The notes under the pieces are model-generated. The model did no database searches. It was given only the letters and a program-made list of their open reading frames with translations, and was not told where the DNA came from. From NCBI GenBank assembly GCA_002238725.1, contig MPMX01000008.1, forward strand, positions 43,950 to 107,949: DNA of 64,000 nucleotides. Direction: 5' to 3'. This DNA comes from Rhodospirillaceae bacterium bin65 (GTDB lineage: Bacteria > Pseudomonadota > Alphaproteobacteria > Bin65). The position numbers and the translations under genes were made by a program. The first letter of the stretch is position 1. Every line of letters starts with the position of its first letter. Positions 53,164 to 62,083 of the stretch are shown here, in pieces.

Positions 53164-53841
53164 ATGGCGCGGCGCAAGGTCCAGACCGGCGCGAAGGCGG
53201 CCCTGGCGGAGATCGCGGCGGCCGATCCGGCGGCGTTCGAGGCCGAGCCGGCCTTGATCCCGGCCGAACCGGCGGACCTGGCCGGCGACCGGGCGCCCGC
53301 GAAGCGCGGGCCGGGCCGGCCGAAGGGCGCGCGGGCGAAGCGCACGGCGCACCTGGCGGCGGAGATCGGCGGCCGGTTCGGGCATCCAGTCATCGCCCTG
53401 GCGGAGCGGTATGCCTTCGCCGACCTGGCGGAGATCGCGCGCCGTGCGAGCGTCACGCCGTCGAGAGCCGCGGAACTGCAAATCGACGCGCTCGACCGGC
53501 TGGCGGCATGGGTGACGCCGCGGCCGAAGCCGGGAGCGCCGCCGTCCGTGCTGGCCCTGGCGCTGGCGGACCTGATGGCGGCGCAGCGCGCCTTGATCGA
53601 GGAACGCCGGGCCGAAGCCGCGGCGCGGCGGCAAGCTGCCGAGGCGATGGCGGCGGCGGCCGTCGCGGGCGCAACGGGCGGCAGGCCGTCGCCGGTCGAG
53701 GCCGGGCCGGCTGGCGACCGGGCGGCGGACCCGGCGGCGGACCCGGTGCGGCGGCAGGATGCAGCACGCGCCACGCCGGCGGCCTTCGACTGGCGCGGAT
53801 ACGACCCGGACAGCGGCGCGGACGGCGGCGCGGACCTGTAG
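53164..53841 (+). CDS. Putative DNA-binding protein with AT-hook
   Basis: A 225-aa protein from ATG 53164, with GGGGAGCG just upstream as ribosome site. Residues 47-60 hold an AT-hook-like KRGPGRPKGARAK. A helix-turn-helix-like stretch follows (FADLAEIARRASVTPSRAAEL, residues 84-104), then an Ala-rich helical region. The layout resembles a phage terminase small subunit or a nucleoid-type protein, but no large terminase is present. Function is unknown; DNA binding is likely. Confidence 0.6.
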   Translation: MARRKVQTGAKAALAEIAAADPAAFEAEPALIPAEPADLAGDRAPAKRGPGRPKGARAKRTAHLAAEIGGRFGHPVIALAERYAFADLAEIARRASVTPSRAAELQIDALDRLAAWVTPRPKPGAPPSVLALALADLMAAQRALIEERRAEAAARRQAAEAMAAAAVAGATGGRPSPVEAGPAGDRAADPAADPVRRQDAARATPAAFDWRGYDPDSGADGGADL

Positions 53842-53857
53842 AACGGCGGTCTTGCTC

Positions 53858-53946
53858 CTACGGCAAGAGCCGGATTAAGGCCGTTTATCTGCAGAAAACC
53901 GCCATTTTCTCGAACGGAGTTCGCGCTTGCCCACGGAATTGCCCAC
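53858..53946 (-). mobile_element. Internal, inverted att-like end
   Basis: About 89 bp similar to the right end of the island (58461-58548) but in the opposite orientation. It includes a core-like sequence at 53858-53874 (14 of 17 matches to the att core), TTAAGGCC beside it, GCAGAAAACCGCCAT, and the 19-bp arm site at 53926-53944 with one mismatch. Core-to-arm distance is 51 bp here and 50 bp at attR, so the whole attR-type structure is duplicated. Confidence 0.75.
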
Positions 53947-53970
53947 ATCGGGAAGGCGGCGGCCTGGCCC

Positions 53971-54310
53971 TGGCCTCGATCCGGCCCGCGGCCTGGCGCT
54001 CCCGGCCCTGGCCTCGATCCGGGCCGCGGCCGGGCGCTGGCGGCCCTGGCCTCGACCCTGCCGGCCCTGGCGCTCCCGTCGCCGGCCTCGATCCGGGCCG
54101 CGGCCTGGCGCTCCCGTCGCCGGCCTCGATCCGGTCGCCGGCCCTGGCCTCGATCCGGGCCGCGGCCGGGCGCTGGCGGCCCTGGCCTCGACCCTGCCGG
54201 CCCTGGCGCTCCCGTCGCCGGCCTCGATCCGGGCGCCGGCGCTGGCCTCGATCCGGGCCGCGGCCGGGCGCTGGCGGCGCTGGCCTCGATCCTGCCGGCG
54301 CTGGCGGCGG
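53971..54310. repeat. Combinatorial minisatellite, about ten units
   Basis: Units of 24 to 38 bp each begin CCTCGATCC or CCTCGACCC and are assembled from a few blocks (GGGCCGCGGCC, TGCCGGCCCTGG, GGCGCTCCCGTCGCCGG, GGGCGCTGGCGGCCCTGG). The order is not a simple tandem: one pair of units appears twice in the same succession. The same units occur once more at about 52475-52550, 1.5 kb away, before the iterons. Confidence 0.75.
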
Positions 54311-54352
54311 GCGGCAGGAAAAAGGCGGCCCGGCCCGAACCCGCGCGGCGGC

Positions 54353-54462
54353 TCAATGGGACCCGCGAGGGGAGGGGGGGCCGCGCGCGCCGCGCCCACG
54401 CCTGGGAGTGGGGGTCTGTCAGAGGCTTGTTGCCGAATTTTCGCAGCCGCGCTGCCGCGCGG
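54353..54462. repeat. Direct duplication, copy A
   Basis: It starts TCAATGGGACCCGCGA and ends with GCCGAATTTTCGCAGCCGCG and the rest of a GC hairpin. Copy B is at 54749-54858. The outer 16 bp and the 3' half are nearly identical while the middle has diverged. Confidence 0.65.
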
Positions 54463-55054
54463 CGGCCGGAAAAGGGAACGCAGCCGCCGGCCGGCCGCGG
54501 CGGCCCGGTGCGAACGCCGTTCGCCGCCCGGATCGAGGCCAGCGACAGGCCGCCAGATGCCGCCAGATGCCGCCGGGCGCGCGATGGGCGGTTCCGGGCC
54601 GGCCGCGGCGGCATGGTTCGGCCCTGCCGGCGTGTCGCCCCTTGCGTGTCGCTCCGCTGGCCCGCGAGGCCGCCGCGGCGGCCTGGCCCGCGGCGCTGGC
54701 GGCGGGCGGGAGGACAAAAGCGGCGCACCCGGAAACCGCCGGCGGCCTCAATGGGACCCGCGACGGGGGGCGGGGGCCGCGCCCGCGCTGTGCGCGCCTG
54801 AAAGCGGGGGTCCGAGAGGCCCCATTCGCCGAATTTTCGCAGCCGCGCTGCCGCGCGGTCTCCAGAGGAAGGGAAGCCGCTAGCCGCGGCGAACGCCGTT
54901 CGCCGTGCCGCCGCCGGCCCTGGCCGCCGCCGCGTGCGGCGGATTTGCTTGCGCGCTGGATCCGAAATCGCTATGTGTTGTGTTCGATGCCGCCCGGTCG
55001 CCTAGATGTTGAGGCTAGCCGGGGGGCGGCGACACAGCAGAAAGCAGGCCGCCA

Positions 55055-55936
55055 ATGAACATTCGGGCCAATCATCGGGAAATCGCCGCTTCGCGGGAAA
55101 TCGTTGCGGCGGCGCTGGAACGCGCGCGGGCCGCGACAGGCGCGGCGCCGCGGAAGATCGCCAGCGAAGCCTATTCGGACTTGCGCGACCTGGCGTATAG
55201 CATCGACGCCTGCTCCAATAACTGCGCCCGCACCGTGGCGGAGCTGGTGGCGGAGCTGCGGCGGGCCGCGCATGGCCCGACTGCCGAGGAAACCGCGACG
55301 GTAGAGGCCGGGCTGAATCGGCGCCTGGACGAAATCGCGGCAGAAATGGATGGCCGGCTGGCGCCGTGGCTGGCGACCGGCGACGCGATCAAGGCCGCGC
55401 GCAAGTCGAAGTCGCTGGCCGACAAGGCCGGCTTGCTCGACAGCGGCCTGCGGGACGTCAAGACGATCAATCCGCCGTGGGGCATGGTCCCGCCCGGCCA
55501 TGGCGCGTTGACGGCGCTCCGCAGGGCCGAGGCGCGGGCGGCGAGGTTCGGCGCCGTGGACGGTCTGGTCGGGATATTCGATGAGGCCGTGGCGGAGATC
55601 GAGGCGTTGCCGGGCCGGTTCGAGGCCGCCGACGGCACACTGGACCACCTGACAGCGAAACTGGACCGCGCCAAGGGCGAGGCCCGCACGGCGGCAGGCG
55701 CCGGGGACGCGCGGGCGCGGGGCTGGCTTGGCAACGTGTATCCGCAGGCCGCCTTTGCGATTGAGAACGCGCGCAACCTGCTTGCCGCGGGCCGGCTGGT
55801 CGAGGCGGAGCGGGCGATTGACGCGGCGGCGGCGGGCCGGCAGGCCGAGGGCAACCGGGCGGAGCAACCGCGCTTTACCGAAAACGCGCCGGAGCGGCCG
55901 GAAAAGGCCGTCGCCGGCTGGGCCGCGGCGGCGTAG
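55055..55936 (+). CDS. Hypothetical helical island protein
   Basis: A 293-aa protein starting MNIRANHREIAASREIVAAA. It is almost entirely predicted helical and Ala-rich (LRDLAYSIDACSNNCARTVAELV, ARAARFGAVDGLVGIFDEAVAEIE), which would fit a coiled, filament-like or scaffold protein. No catalytic motif. It precedes the next gene by 12 bp with a GGGAGAAAGAG ribosome site, forming a pair. Family unknown. Confidence 0.65.
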   Translation: MNIRANHREIAASREIVAAALERARAATGAAPRKIASEAYSDLRDLAYSIDACSNNCARTVAELVAELRRAAHGPTAEETATVEAGLNRRLDEIAAEMDGRLAPWLATGDAIKAARKSKSLADKAGLLDSGLRDVKTINPPWGMVPPGHGALTALRRAEARAARFGAVDGLVGIFDEAVAEIEALPGRFEAADGTLDHLTAKLDRAKGEARTAAGAGDARARGWLGNVYPQAAFAIENARNLLAAGRLVEAERAIDAAAAGRQAEGNRAEQPRFTENAPERPEKAVAGWAAAA

Positions 55937-55948
55937 GGAGAAAGAGCC

Positions 55949-56722
55949 ATGAGCGACCGATACTTGAACAACGGCGTTGCCGGCCGGACCGCGGATTTTC
56001 CGTACAAGCCGGCCGGCGCGCCGAGTCGCATTGTCCTGGCGCACGCGCAGAACGCGGTTCACGCCAAGGCGAAGAAACTTGGCTTCATGGATGCGACCCT
56101 CACGAAGGCGTTGCAGGCGCCGAACCACAGGGAAATGGCGAACATCCTGGCGGAGGACCAGAATTATCGCGACCTGGCGACCTTCATCGGAACCAAGGTC
56201 GCCGACGGTGTGAGCCATGCATGGTCCGAAGCCGATTGGTGGGAGGGCCGGCTGCAGCAGACCTTTCAGCAAGCGCCGGCCGACCGGGAGAGCGAAGAGT
56301 TTGCGAAATGGGACGCGTCCGAAATCACGCGCGGCGAACTGCGCAGCAAGGCGACCCAGGTGAAGCAAGCCCTGGTCGACGGCGACATGGCGAAGGCGCA
56401 GGCGATCTACAAGCGCGACCTGGAGCCGGCGAAAAAGGCGATTTTCAAGGACCATCCCGACGAGCGCCGGACGTACGACCTGGCCCAGGGCGCCTATTCC
56501 AAGCGCGACGCGACGGGCGACGAGATCGCCGAGGCCCACACGGCCCGGATGCAGGCCGCGGGCTTCTATTCGCGGCCCGACTTCAACCTGATCGACGACG
56601 ACAACCGGCCGGCGGCGGACGAGCGGCCGCACCCCGGCCCGGACGCGACGCCGGAGCAAATCGAGGCGTGGCAGGACAGCGTGTTTGAGGCGTGGGGCGA
56701 GACTCCGCCGGCGGCGGCGTAG
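55949..56722 (+). CDS. Hypothetical island protein
   Basis: A 257-aa protein starting MSDRYLNNGVAGRTADFPYK, with a strong ribosome site. Hydrophilic, rich in Ala, Asp and Lys, with aromatic patches (WSEADWWEGRLQQTFQQ near residue 92) and an acidic C-terminus ending in Pro and Ala. No family or motif recognised. It pairs with the helical protein before it, so the two may form a complex. Confidence 0.65.
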   Translation: MSDRYLNNGVAGRTADFPYKPAGAPSRIVLAHAQNAVHAKAKKLGFMDATLTKALQAPNHREMANILAEDQNYRDLATFIGTKVADGVSHAWSEADWWEGRLQQTFQQAPADRESEEFAKWDASEITRGELRSKATQVKQALVDGDMAKAQAIYKRDLEPAKKAIFKDHPDERRTYDLAQGAYSKRDATGDEIAEAHTARMQAAGFYSRPDFNLIDDDNRPAADERPHPGPDATPEQIEAWQDSVFEAWGETPPAAA

Positions 56723-56790
56723 TCACCGCTTGCGCTGGCGGCCCTGCCCCTTGCCGGGCCATCCGCGGCCCGGCCCGGATCGAGTGGCGC

Positions 56791-57033
56791 ATGACCAGCT
56801 TTGCCGAATCCGGGCGCCCGCCGCCCGACGATCCCAAGCCCTGGTATCCCGACCGGGTGAGTTGCACCTGTTGCGGGTTCGTCGGGCGGCGTTGCCATCG
56901 GCCTTGCGTCCGTCACGGCGCGGACTATTGCCGGCGCTGCGACACCGGCAAGGGCGCGATCCCCTGTCCGCGCGAGGCCGCCGGCGACGCCTGCACCAAC
57001 CCCGATCGGCAGGCGCCGGAACTGGCGCTCTAG
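56791..57033 (+). CDS. Small Cys-rich zinc-finger-like protein
   Basis: An 80-aa protein starting MTSFAESGRPPPDDPKPWYP. It has nine Cys and two His in 45 residues: CTCCGFVGRRCHRPCVRHG, YCRRCD, IPC and ACTN, which suggests two zinc sites. Such proteins in mobile elements often bind DNA or RNA. ATG 56791 is chosen over 56692, which lies in the previous gene. Confidence 0.6.
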   Translation: MTSFAESGRPPPDDPKPWYPDRVSCTCCGFVGRRCHRPCVRHGADYCRRCDTGKGAIPCPREAAGDACTNPDRQAPELAL

Positions 57034-57284
57034 CGGCCCGGCCCGAAAATCCATCTTCCGTTTAAGCGCCGTAGAGCGGCGGTAAGGGGTCCGGGGCTAC
57101 AATCCACCATCCGAGGGCCGACTCCGCGGCCCCTGCCTCACGGCGCGGCGGCGGGCGGGGAAAATTCCGGCGACCCGACCCGGCTTCCGGGCGCTGCAAG
57201 CCGGAACCGGCCCGGCGCGGCGTTTGACCTGGCCGCGCGTGCGGGCTAATTCTAGGGCCGAATCGGACGGCAGAGAGAGTCGGC

Positions 57285-57665
57285 ATGATTCATCCAAGGC
57301 TTCGCGAGGCCGTCGCCCGCTACGCGGCGAGGCCGGCCTATGACGGCAAGCGGTTCTTCGCCGGCCTGGCCCGGACCCGGCGCGCCTGGCGCGTGACGGA
57401 GCGGGGCGAACTGCGGCAGGTTCTCAAGATCGGTTACGCTTCGGACCCGCCGCGCGTTCATTGCCCGATAACCGCCGTCGCCTGGCGCGAAACAGCCCGG
57501 TATTACCCGCTGAACCGCTACGGCCGCGCGGCGCATTATATGCGCCTGTCGCCGGCGACGGCGGCGGCACTGTCCGCGGCGGCCGACAACCTGCCCGGCC
57601 ATCGGCCGGCGCTCCGCGCGCGCCTGCTGGCGGCCTGCGGCCTCGATGCCGGCGCGGCGCGGTGA
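57285..57665 (+). CDS. Hypothetical island protein
   Basis: A 126-aa basic protein starting MIHPRLREAVARYAARPAYD. It reads as a compact domain (FFAGLARTRRAWRVTERGEL, CPITAVAWRETARYYPLNRY, RAAHYMRLSPATAAALSAAA) with no known motif. The 250 bp upstream hold no gene I can support. It runs into the next gene after 19 bp. Confidence 0.6.
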   Translation: MIHPRLREAVARYAARPAYDGKRFFAGLARTRRAWRVTERGELRQVLKIGYASDPPRVHCPITAVAWRETARYYPLNRYGRAAHYMRLSPATAAALSAAADNLPGHRPALRARLLAACGLDAGAAR

Positions 57666-57684
57666 ACGCAACGGGAGGGCCGCC

Positions 57685-58050
57685 ATGACGGACGAAAAAA
57701 CCGGCGCCGGGCCGGCGGCGGCAAGCCCGCGCCCCGATCCGCTGATCGGCAGTCCGTTCGACTGTTTCGCCGCGGCGCGGCGGGATCATCGCGCCGGCGA
57801 CGCCGCCGGCGTTGTCGCGGCAATGGCGGCGACGGTTCACGCCAGTTTCGACCGGATCGGCCGGGCGGCGCTGCGCCGGGGGTTCTGTCACGTCATGGAG
57901 CGCCTGGCGGCCGCGGACGCCGGCGCGGGCAACGGCGACGTGGCCGCCGCGGTCGCCGAATGGTGGAACGGCCTGGACCCGGCAGAGGTCGAGGCCGTCC
58001 GGCATGTGCTGGCGAGGCATGGGCCGGTGTGGTTCGGTCCCGGTTGGTAG
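57685..58050 (+). CDS. Hypothetical island protein
   Basis: A 121-aa protein starting MTDEKTGAGPAAASPRPDPL. The helical C-terminal part (AALRRGFCHVMERLAAADAG, WWNGLDPAEVEAVRHVLARH) has no recognised family. The opening MTDE is shared with three other genes of the island, as expected for short overlapping ATGACGGACGA starts. It is the last gene before the right end. Confidence 0.55.
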   Translation: MTDEKTGAGPAAASPRPDPLIGSPFDCFAAARRDHRAGDAAGVVAAMAATVHASFDRIGRAALRRGFCHVMERLAAADAGAGNGDVAAAVAEWWNGLDPAEVEAVRHVLARHGPVWFGPGW

Positions 58051-58149
58051 CATCCTTGAGGTGGCGGGCCGGCCCCGGAAGCGCCTTGCGGCGAAACAGT
58101 CAGCCTGTCGGCTTCCATGCTTCAATGCTTCAATGAGGCCGGGACCGGC

Positions 58150-58239
58150 CCGCACATCCCCGCGAGGGCGGGGAACCCAAACCGTCGGTTGCTCGAAAGC
58201 GAGCCCACATCGGTTCATCCCCGCGAAGGCGGGGAAGGG
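58150..58239 (-). CRISPR. Two-repeat type I-E-like CRISPR unit or REP pair
   Basis: Two copies of a 29-bp repeat with core CATCCCCGCG-A-GGCGGGGAA begin at 58150 and 58211, exactly 61 bp apart, leaving a 32-bp spacer (58179-58210). On the minus strand the better copy ends GGGGATGAACCG, the usual 3' handle of type I-E repeats, and has the CCCCGC/GCGGGG stem. The two match at 22 of 29 positions. No cas gene or further repeat is present. REP-type hairpins of similar sequence are common in alphaproteobacteria, which is the main alternative. Confidence 0.4.
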
Positions 58240-58240
58240 T

Positions 58241-58276
58241 GCGGGGCGGCCGGCCTAGGAGAGACGGCCGCCCCGC
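58241..58276. terminator. Strong GC hairpin near the right end
   Basis: A perfect 11-bp stem GCGGGGCGGCC / GGCCGCCCCGC (58241-58251 and 58266-58276) with a 14-nt loop and no U-run. It follows the last island gene and the CRISPR-like unit and may end island transcription in either direction. Confidence 0.4.
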
Positions 58277-58462
58277 GTGCGCGCCGCAGAGCCGGGCTCC
58301 GGCCTAGCCTGTTTCCACATTCGCAGTAGCAAACCGAGAAGCGGGGCTAGGTTGTATGCCACCAACCGGGGCGGGGCGGACCCTGCCGCGGCGGCGCATG
58401 TGTTGCGGCGCGCGGGGCGATCCTGCCGGGCGGCGGCGGGCCGGTCAAGGGCGGGCCAGTGG

Positions 58463-58481
58463 GGGCAAATCCGTGGGCAAG
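58463..58481. repeat. Arm-type integrase site candidate, right
   Basis: GGGCAAATCCGTGGGCAAG, identical to 45673-45691, 50 bp inside the attR core, and directly followed by a 15-bp palindrome (58483-58497). Confidence 0.65.
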
Positions 58482-58527
58482 CGCGAACGCCGTTCGCAGA
58501 GTGGCGGTTTTCTGCGGTCTTGCGGCC

Positions 58528-58623
58528 TTAATCCGGCTCCTGCCAGAGCACATGCACCCGTTTGCCGGTCTCGGCAAGAGTCCGGGAAATGGCGTTCAGA
58601 TCGCCGACGGGCATGGGCAACAT
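58528..58623 (-). pseudogene. Displaced 5' end of the cupin gene
   Basis: The minus strand from ATG 58623 reads MLPMPVGDLNAISRTLAETG, then KRVHVLWQEPD, and stops at TAA (58528-58530) directly inside the island. A perfect AGGAGG lies 6 bases upstream of the ATG, so this was the real translation start. Joined at the core to 45509, it gives a 171-aa cupin of normal family length. In the present state only a 31-aa peptide is made. Confidence 0.9.
58532..58548. mobile_element. attR core
   Basis: The second copy of TCCGGCTCCTGCCAGAG, at the junction of the island and the displaced 5' part of the cupin gene. Confidence 0.9.
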
Positions 58624-58753
58624 GACGGGCCTCCTGTCATTGTTGTCCGGATCTCATGGTAGGCAGCGGACCGCCGCGGGCGCAAAGACTTTCTCGCGCC
58701 GGCCCGGCCCCCGACCGGCCCCCGACCGAACTCCCGACTCGGCCCCCGGCCGG

Positions 58754-59944
<1,191 letters not shown>

Positions 59945-61405
59945 TCAGGCGGCCGGGCCGGCCCAGGCCGGCGCCGTGGTGCGCCGCTTGCCGTCCAGGG
60001 TCCGTTTCACGCCGGGCGCGTCCAGTTCCTTGCGGTCCCACAGCTTGCAGGTCACCTGCTTGTGCTTCTGGTCGAGCCCTTCGCAATAGTTGGTGTATTC
60101 GCAGACCCGGACCTCGCTGCCGCAGCCGGCCCGCACCTTGAGGAAGAAGTCCGGATCGGCGAGCGCCTGCCGGGCGATGCCGACGATGTCCGCCTTGCCT
60201 TCCTGCAGGATTCGCTCGCCCTTCTCGAACCCGTGGACACCGCCGGTGACGATAACCGGCGTTTCGAAGCCTGCGTCGCGCACCGCCTTGCGGACCGCCG
60301 CGCCCGGCTCGATGTTGCGGCCGAACGGCCCGAACTCGTCGGAGATGTAGGCCGGCATGCACTCATAGCCGGACCGGCCGGTATAGGGGTAGGCCGCTTC
60401 GCCGATGTTGGGCTGCTTGGCATCCTCGAACCGGCCGCCGCGGGAGAGCGACAGGAAATCCATGCCGGCGCGGGCGAATTCGGCGGCATAGAAGCTGCTG
60501 TCGGGAACCCCGGAGCCGCCGTCGACGATATCCTCGGTCAGGAACCTGCAGCCGACCGGATAATCCGCGCCGACGACCTCGCGCACCCGGGCGAACGCTT
60601 CGAGCGGCAGGCGGACCCGGTTCTCCCTGGAGCCGCCGTAGCCGTCGTCCCGGTCGTTGGTCCGGGACAGGAAGGAGGCCATGGTGTAGGCGTGGGCGTA
60701 GTGCAACTCGACGCCGTCGATGCCGGCTTCCTGCGCGCGCTGCGCAGCATCGGCGAACAGGTCGGGCAGGACACCGGGCAGATCGCGGATATGCGGCACA
60801 TGGGTGTCGCCGACCCGTTCGCGGAAGCCCATACGCAGCGATTCGAGTTGGCGCGCGTCGAGGACGCCGTCCAGTTCGGCGTCCGGCATTGCCTTCAGCG
60901 TCTCCCGGATTGCTGTCTCGTCCGCAGCCTCCATGCCCAGCGCCGCCCGGATGTCGTCGGTGACGACGAGGAAGCGGTCGAGGAACTTCGCCGGATCCGG
61001 CCGGCGCCGGATCGCCAGGAAGTCGATGCACTGGATGAACAGGCGCGTCTGCCCTTCGCTGGCGCGCCGGACAGTCTGCGCCAGTTCCTTGAGCCCGGGA
61101 ATGTAGCGGTCGTGGCCAATGCGCAGCAGCGGGCCGGACGGGATATCGCGGATGCCGGTGGCTTCGATGACCAGGCCGCCGGGCTTGCCGCGGGCGAACT
61201 GCTCGTACCAGTCGAGCACGTCGTCGGTGACCCAGCCTTCCTCGTTGGATCGCCAGGGTACCATGGCCGGCACCCAGGTGCGGCTCGTCAGGGTCAGCGG
61301 GCCGATGCGGATCGGGCTGAACCACAGGGAAGACTCGGCCTCTATCCGCGTCGGCCAGGCGCCGGGTTCCGGTGCATACTTGATCCGTTCAGGCGGTTTC
61401 CACAT
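59945..61405 (-). CDS. OYE-family NADH:flavin oxidoreductase
   Basis: FMN-dependent Old Yellow Enzyme family protein, 486 aa from ATG 61405 (MWKPPERIKYAPEPGAWPTR). TIM-barrel marks are GGLVIEATGIRDI, GIDGVELHYAHAYTMASFLS with the substrate-binding His, RTNDRDDGYGGSRENR, and IVTGGVHGFEKGERIL with GIARQALADPDFF (phosphate site). A Cys-containing C-terminal extension, CEYTNYCEGLDQKHKQVTC, follows, without the second FAD domain of dienoyl-CoA reductases. It heads the interrupted aromatic operon; the exact reduction is unknown. Confidence 0.88.
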   Translation of the reverse strand: MWKPPERIKYAPEPGAWPTRIEAESSLWFSPIRIGPLTLTSRTWVPAMVPWRSNEEGWVTDDVLDWYEQFARGKPGGLVIEATGIRDIPSGPLLRIGHDRYIPGLKELAQTVRRASEGQTRLFIQCIDFLAIRRRPDPAKFLDRFLVVTDDIRAALGMEAADETAIRETLKAMPDAELDGVLDARQLESLRMGFRERVGDTHVPHIRDLPGVLPDLFADAAQRAQEAGIDGVELHYAHAYTMASFLSRTNDRDDGYGGSRENRVRLPLEAFARVREVVGADYPVGCRFLTEDIVDGGSGVPDSSFYAAEFARAGMDFLSLSRGGRFEDAKQPNIGEAAYPYTGRSGYECMPAYISDEFGPFGRNIEPGAAVRKAVRDAGFETPVIVTGGVHGFEKGERILQEGKADIVGIARQALADPDFFLKVRAGCGSEVRVCEYTNYCEGLDQKHKQVTCKLWDRKELDAPGVKRTLDGKRRTTAPAWAGPAA

Positions 61406-62083
61406 CGCGACGCCGCTCCGGCTGCCGGCAGCTTTCCCGGCTGGTCCGGTTCCGACTGAGCCGGCCACAATTAGTTTAGGTCTAAATATTTTAGATATAA
61501 AATAATTGACCGCAACCCGAAACCGGCCGCGCAAATGCGTATCAGATAGGATATTATTCTATAGTTTTTGTTCGCTATGCGGTCGCGCAGCCCGGCTTAA
61601 AATGACGGAGACGGGGGCGGCAGCCGCGCCGGAATGGCGGAAAACCGGGCATCTTCGCCTCTGAGCCCGCGGTCCGCGGACCGGACATCCCGAACGGAAG
61701 GAGACTGCCGGGTCGAGGGACCCGACCGGCCGGGCCCGCCCGGACAAGGGCAGTCGCCGCCTCGGGCCGCCTGACTCGGCGGGCCGCAAAGGGATCGACA
61801 CTGCGGATGCCTGGGGTGCCCGCAGACTGTGGCAGGCGGACTTCGGACGTTAATGGGTCCCATATAGAGAATGAAGTCAACTATATCAAGAAAAAAATAA
61901 TGCAATCAGGAATAATTTAATCACCGCCACTTCGGCGTCTCCGATCGGCCTTGCGCGCGTGCGGCGCGATCCGGCGCGAAAATCCCTATCCGCCGCGGCG
62001 ACGACCGGATTATAGTGCGCCGCCCGGCAACCTGCTGTCCGCCCGGCCGGGCGCGGTTTTCCCGTTGGGATTCGACGAGCGCC
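61406..62083. other. 678-bp divergent intergenic region
   Basis: The left part is AT-rich with a 15-bp palindrome near the OYE gene. From about 61600 to 61830 the DNA is GC-rich and full of small palindromes (for example CCGCGG-TCCGCGG near 61670) without a credible gene. Around 61855-61920 it turns AT-rich again, before the coxE-like gene, and probably holds its promoter. Confidence 0.5.
61481..61495 (-). promoter_or_regulatory. Operator-like palindrome upstream of the OYE operon
   Basis: TCTAAA-TAT-TTTAGA, a perfect 15-bp palindrome, in a 60-bp AT-rich stretch 76-90 bp before the OYE start. It probably binds a regulator of the aromatic operon; none is encoded next to it. Confidence 0.6.

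Larger units (their letters stand above)
53842..55054. other. 1.2-kb noncoding, repeat-rich region
   Basis: No credible gene although long frames stay open on both strands. It contains the inverted att-like end, the CCTCGATCC minisatellite (53971-54310), a diverged direct duplication of about 110 bp (54353-54462 and 54749-54858) and two 15-bp palindromes (54510, 54889). Confidence 0.6.
45510..58548 (+). mobile_element. 13.0-kb integrative element inside the cupin gene
   Basis: Bounded by a 17-bp direct repeat, TCCGGCTCCTGCCAGAG, at 45510-45526 and 58532-58548. Joining the outer flanks across one copy restores a 516-bp in-frame cupin gene and a continuous minus-strand operon. It carries a P4-type integrase next to one end, an AlpA-like regulator, a RepA-like helicase, an iteron region and mostly unknown genes, all on the plus strand. 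No capsid, tail, relaxase or type IV secretion genes are visible, so it would need help to move between cells: a mobilizable island or phage satellite. Confidence 0.92.

Noticed and set aside
51975..54728. A 917-codon open frame on the minus strand through the island's noncoding region
   Set aside because: It crosses the antisense of the 53164 gene, both repeat arrays and the iterons. The product is Pro/Arg/Ala/Gly repeat with no domain. GC-rich DNA lacks stops by chance.
53508..55058. A 516-codon plus-strand frame over the minisatellite
   Set aside because: It starts inside the 53164 gene in another frame and reads through repeats; low-complexity product without start signals.
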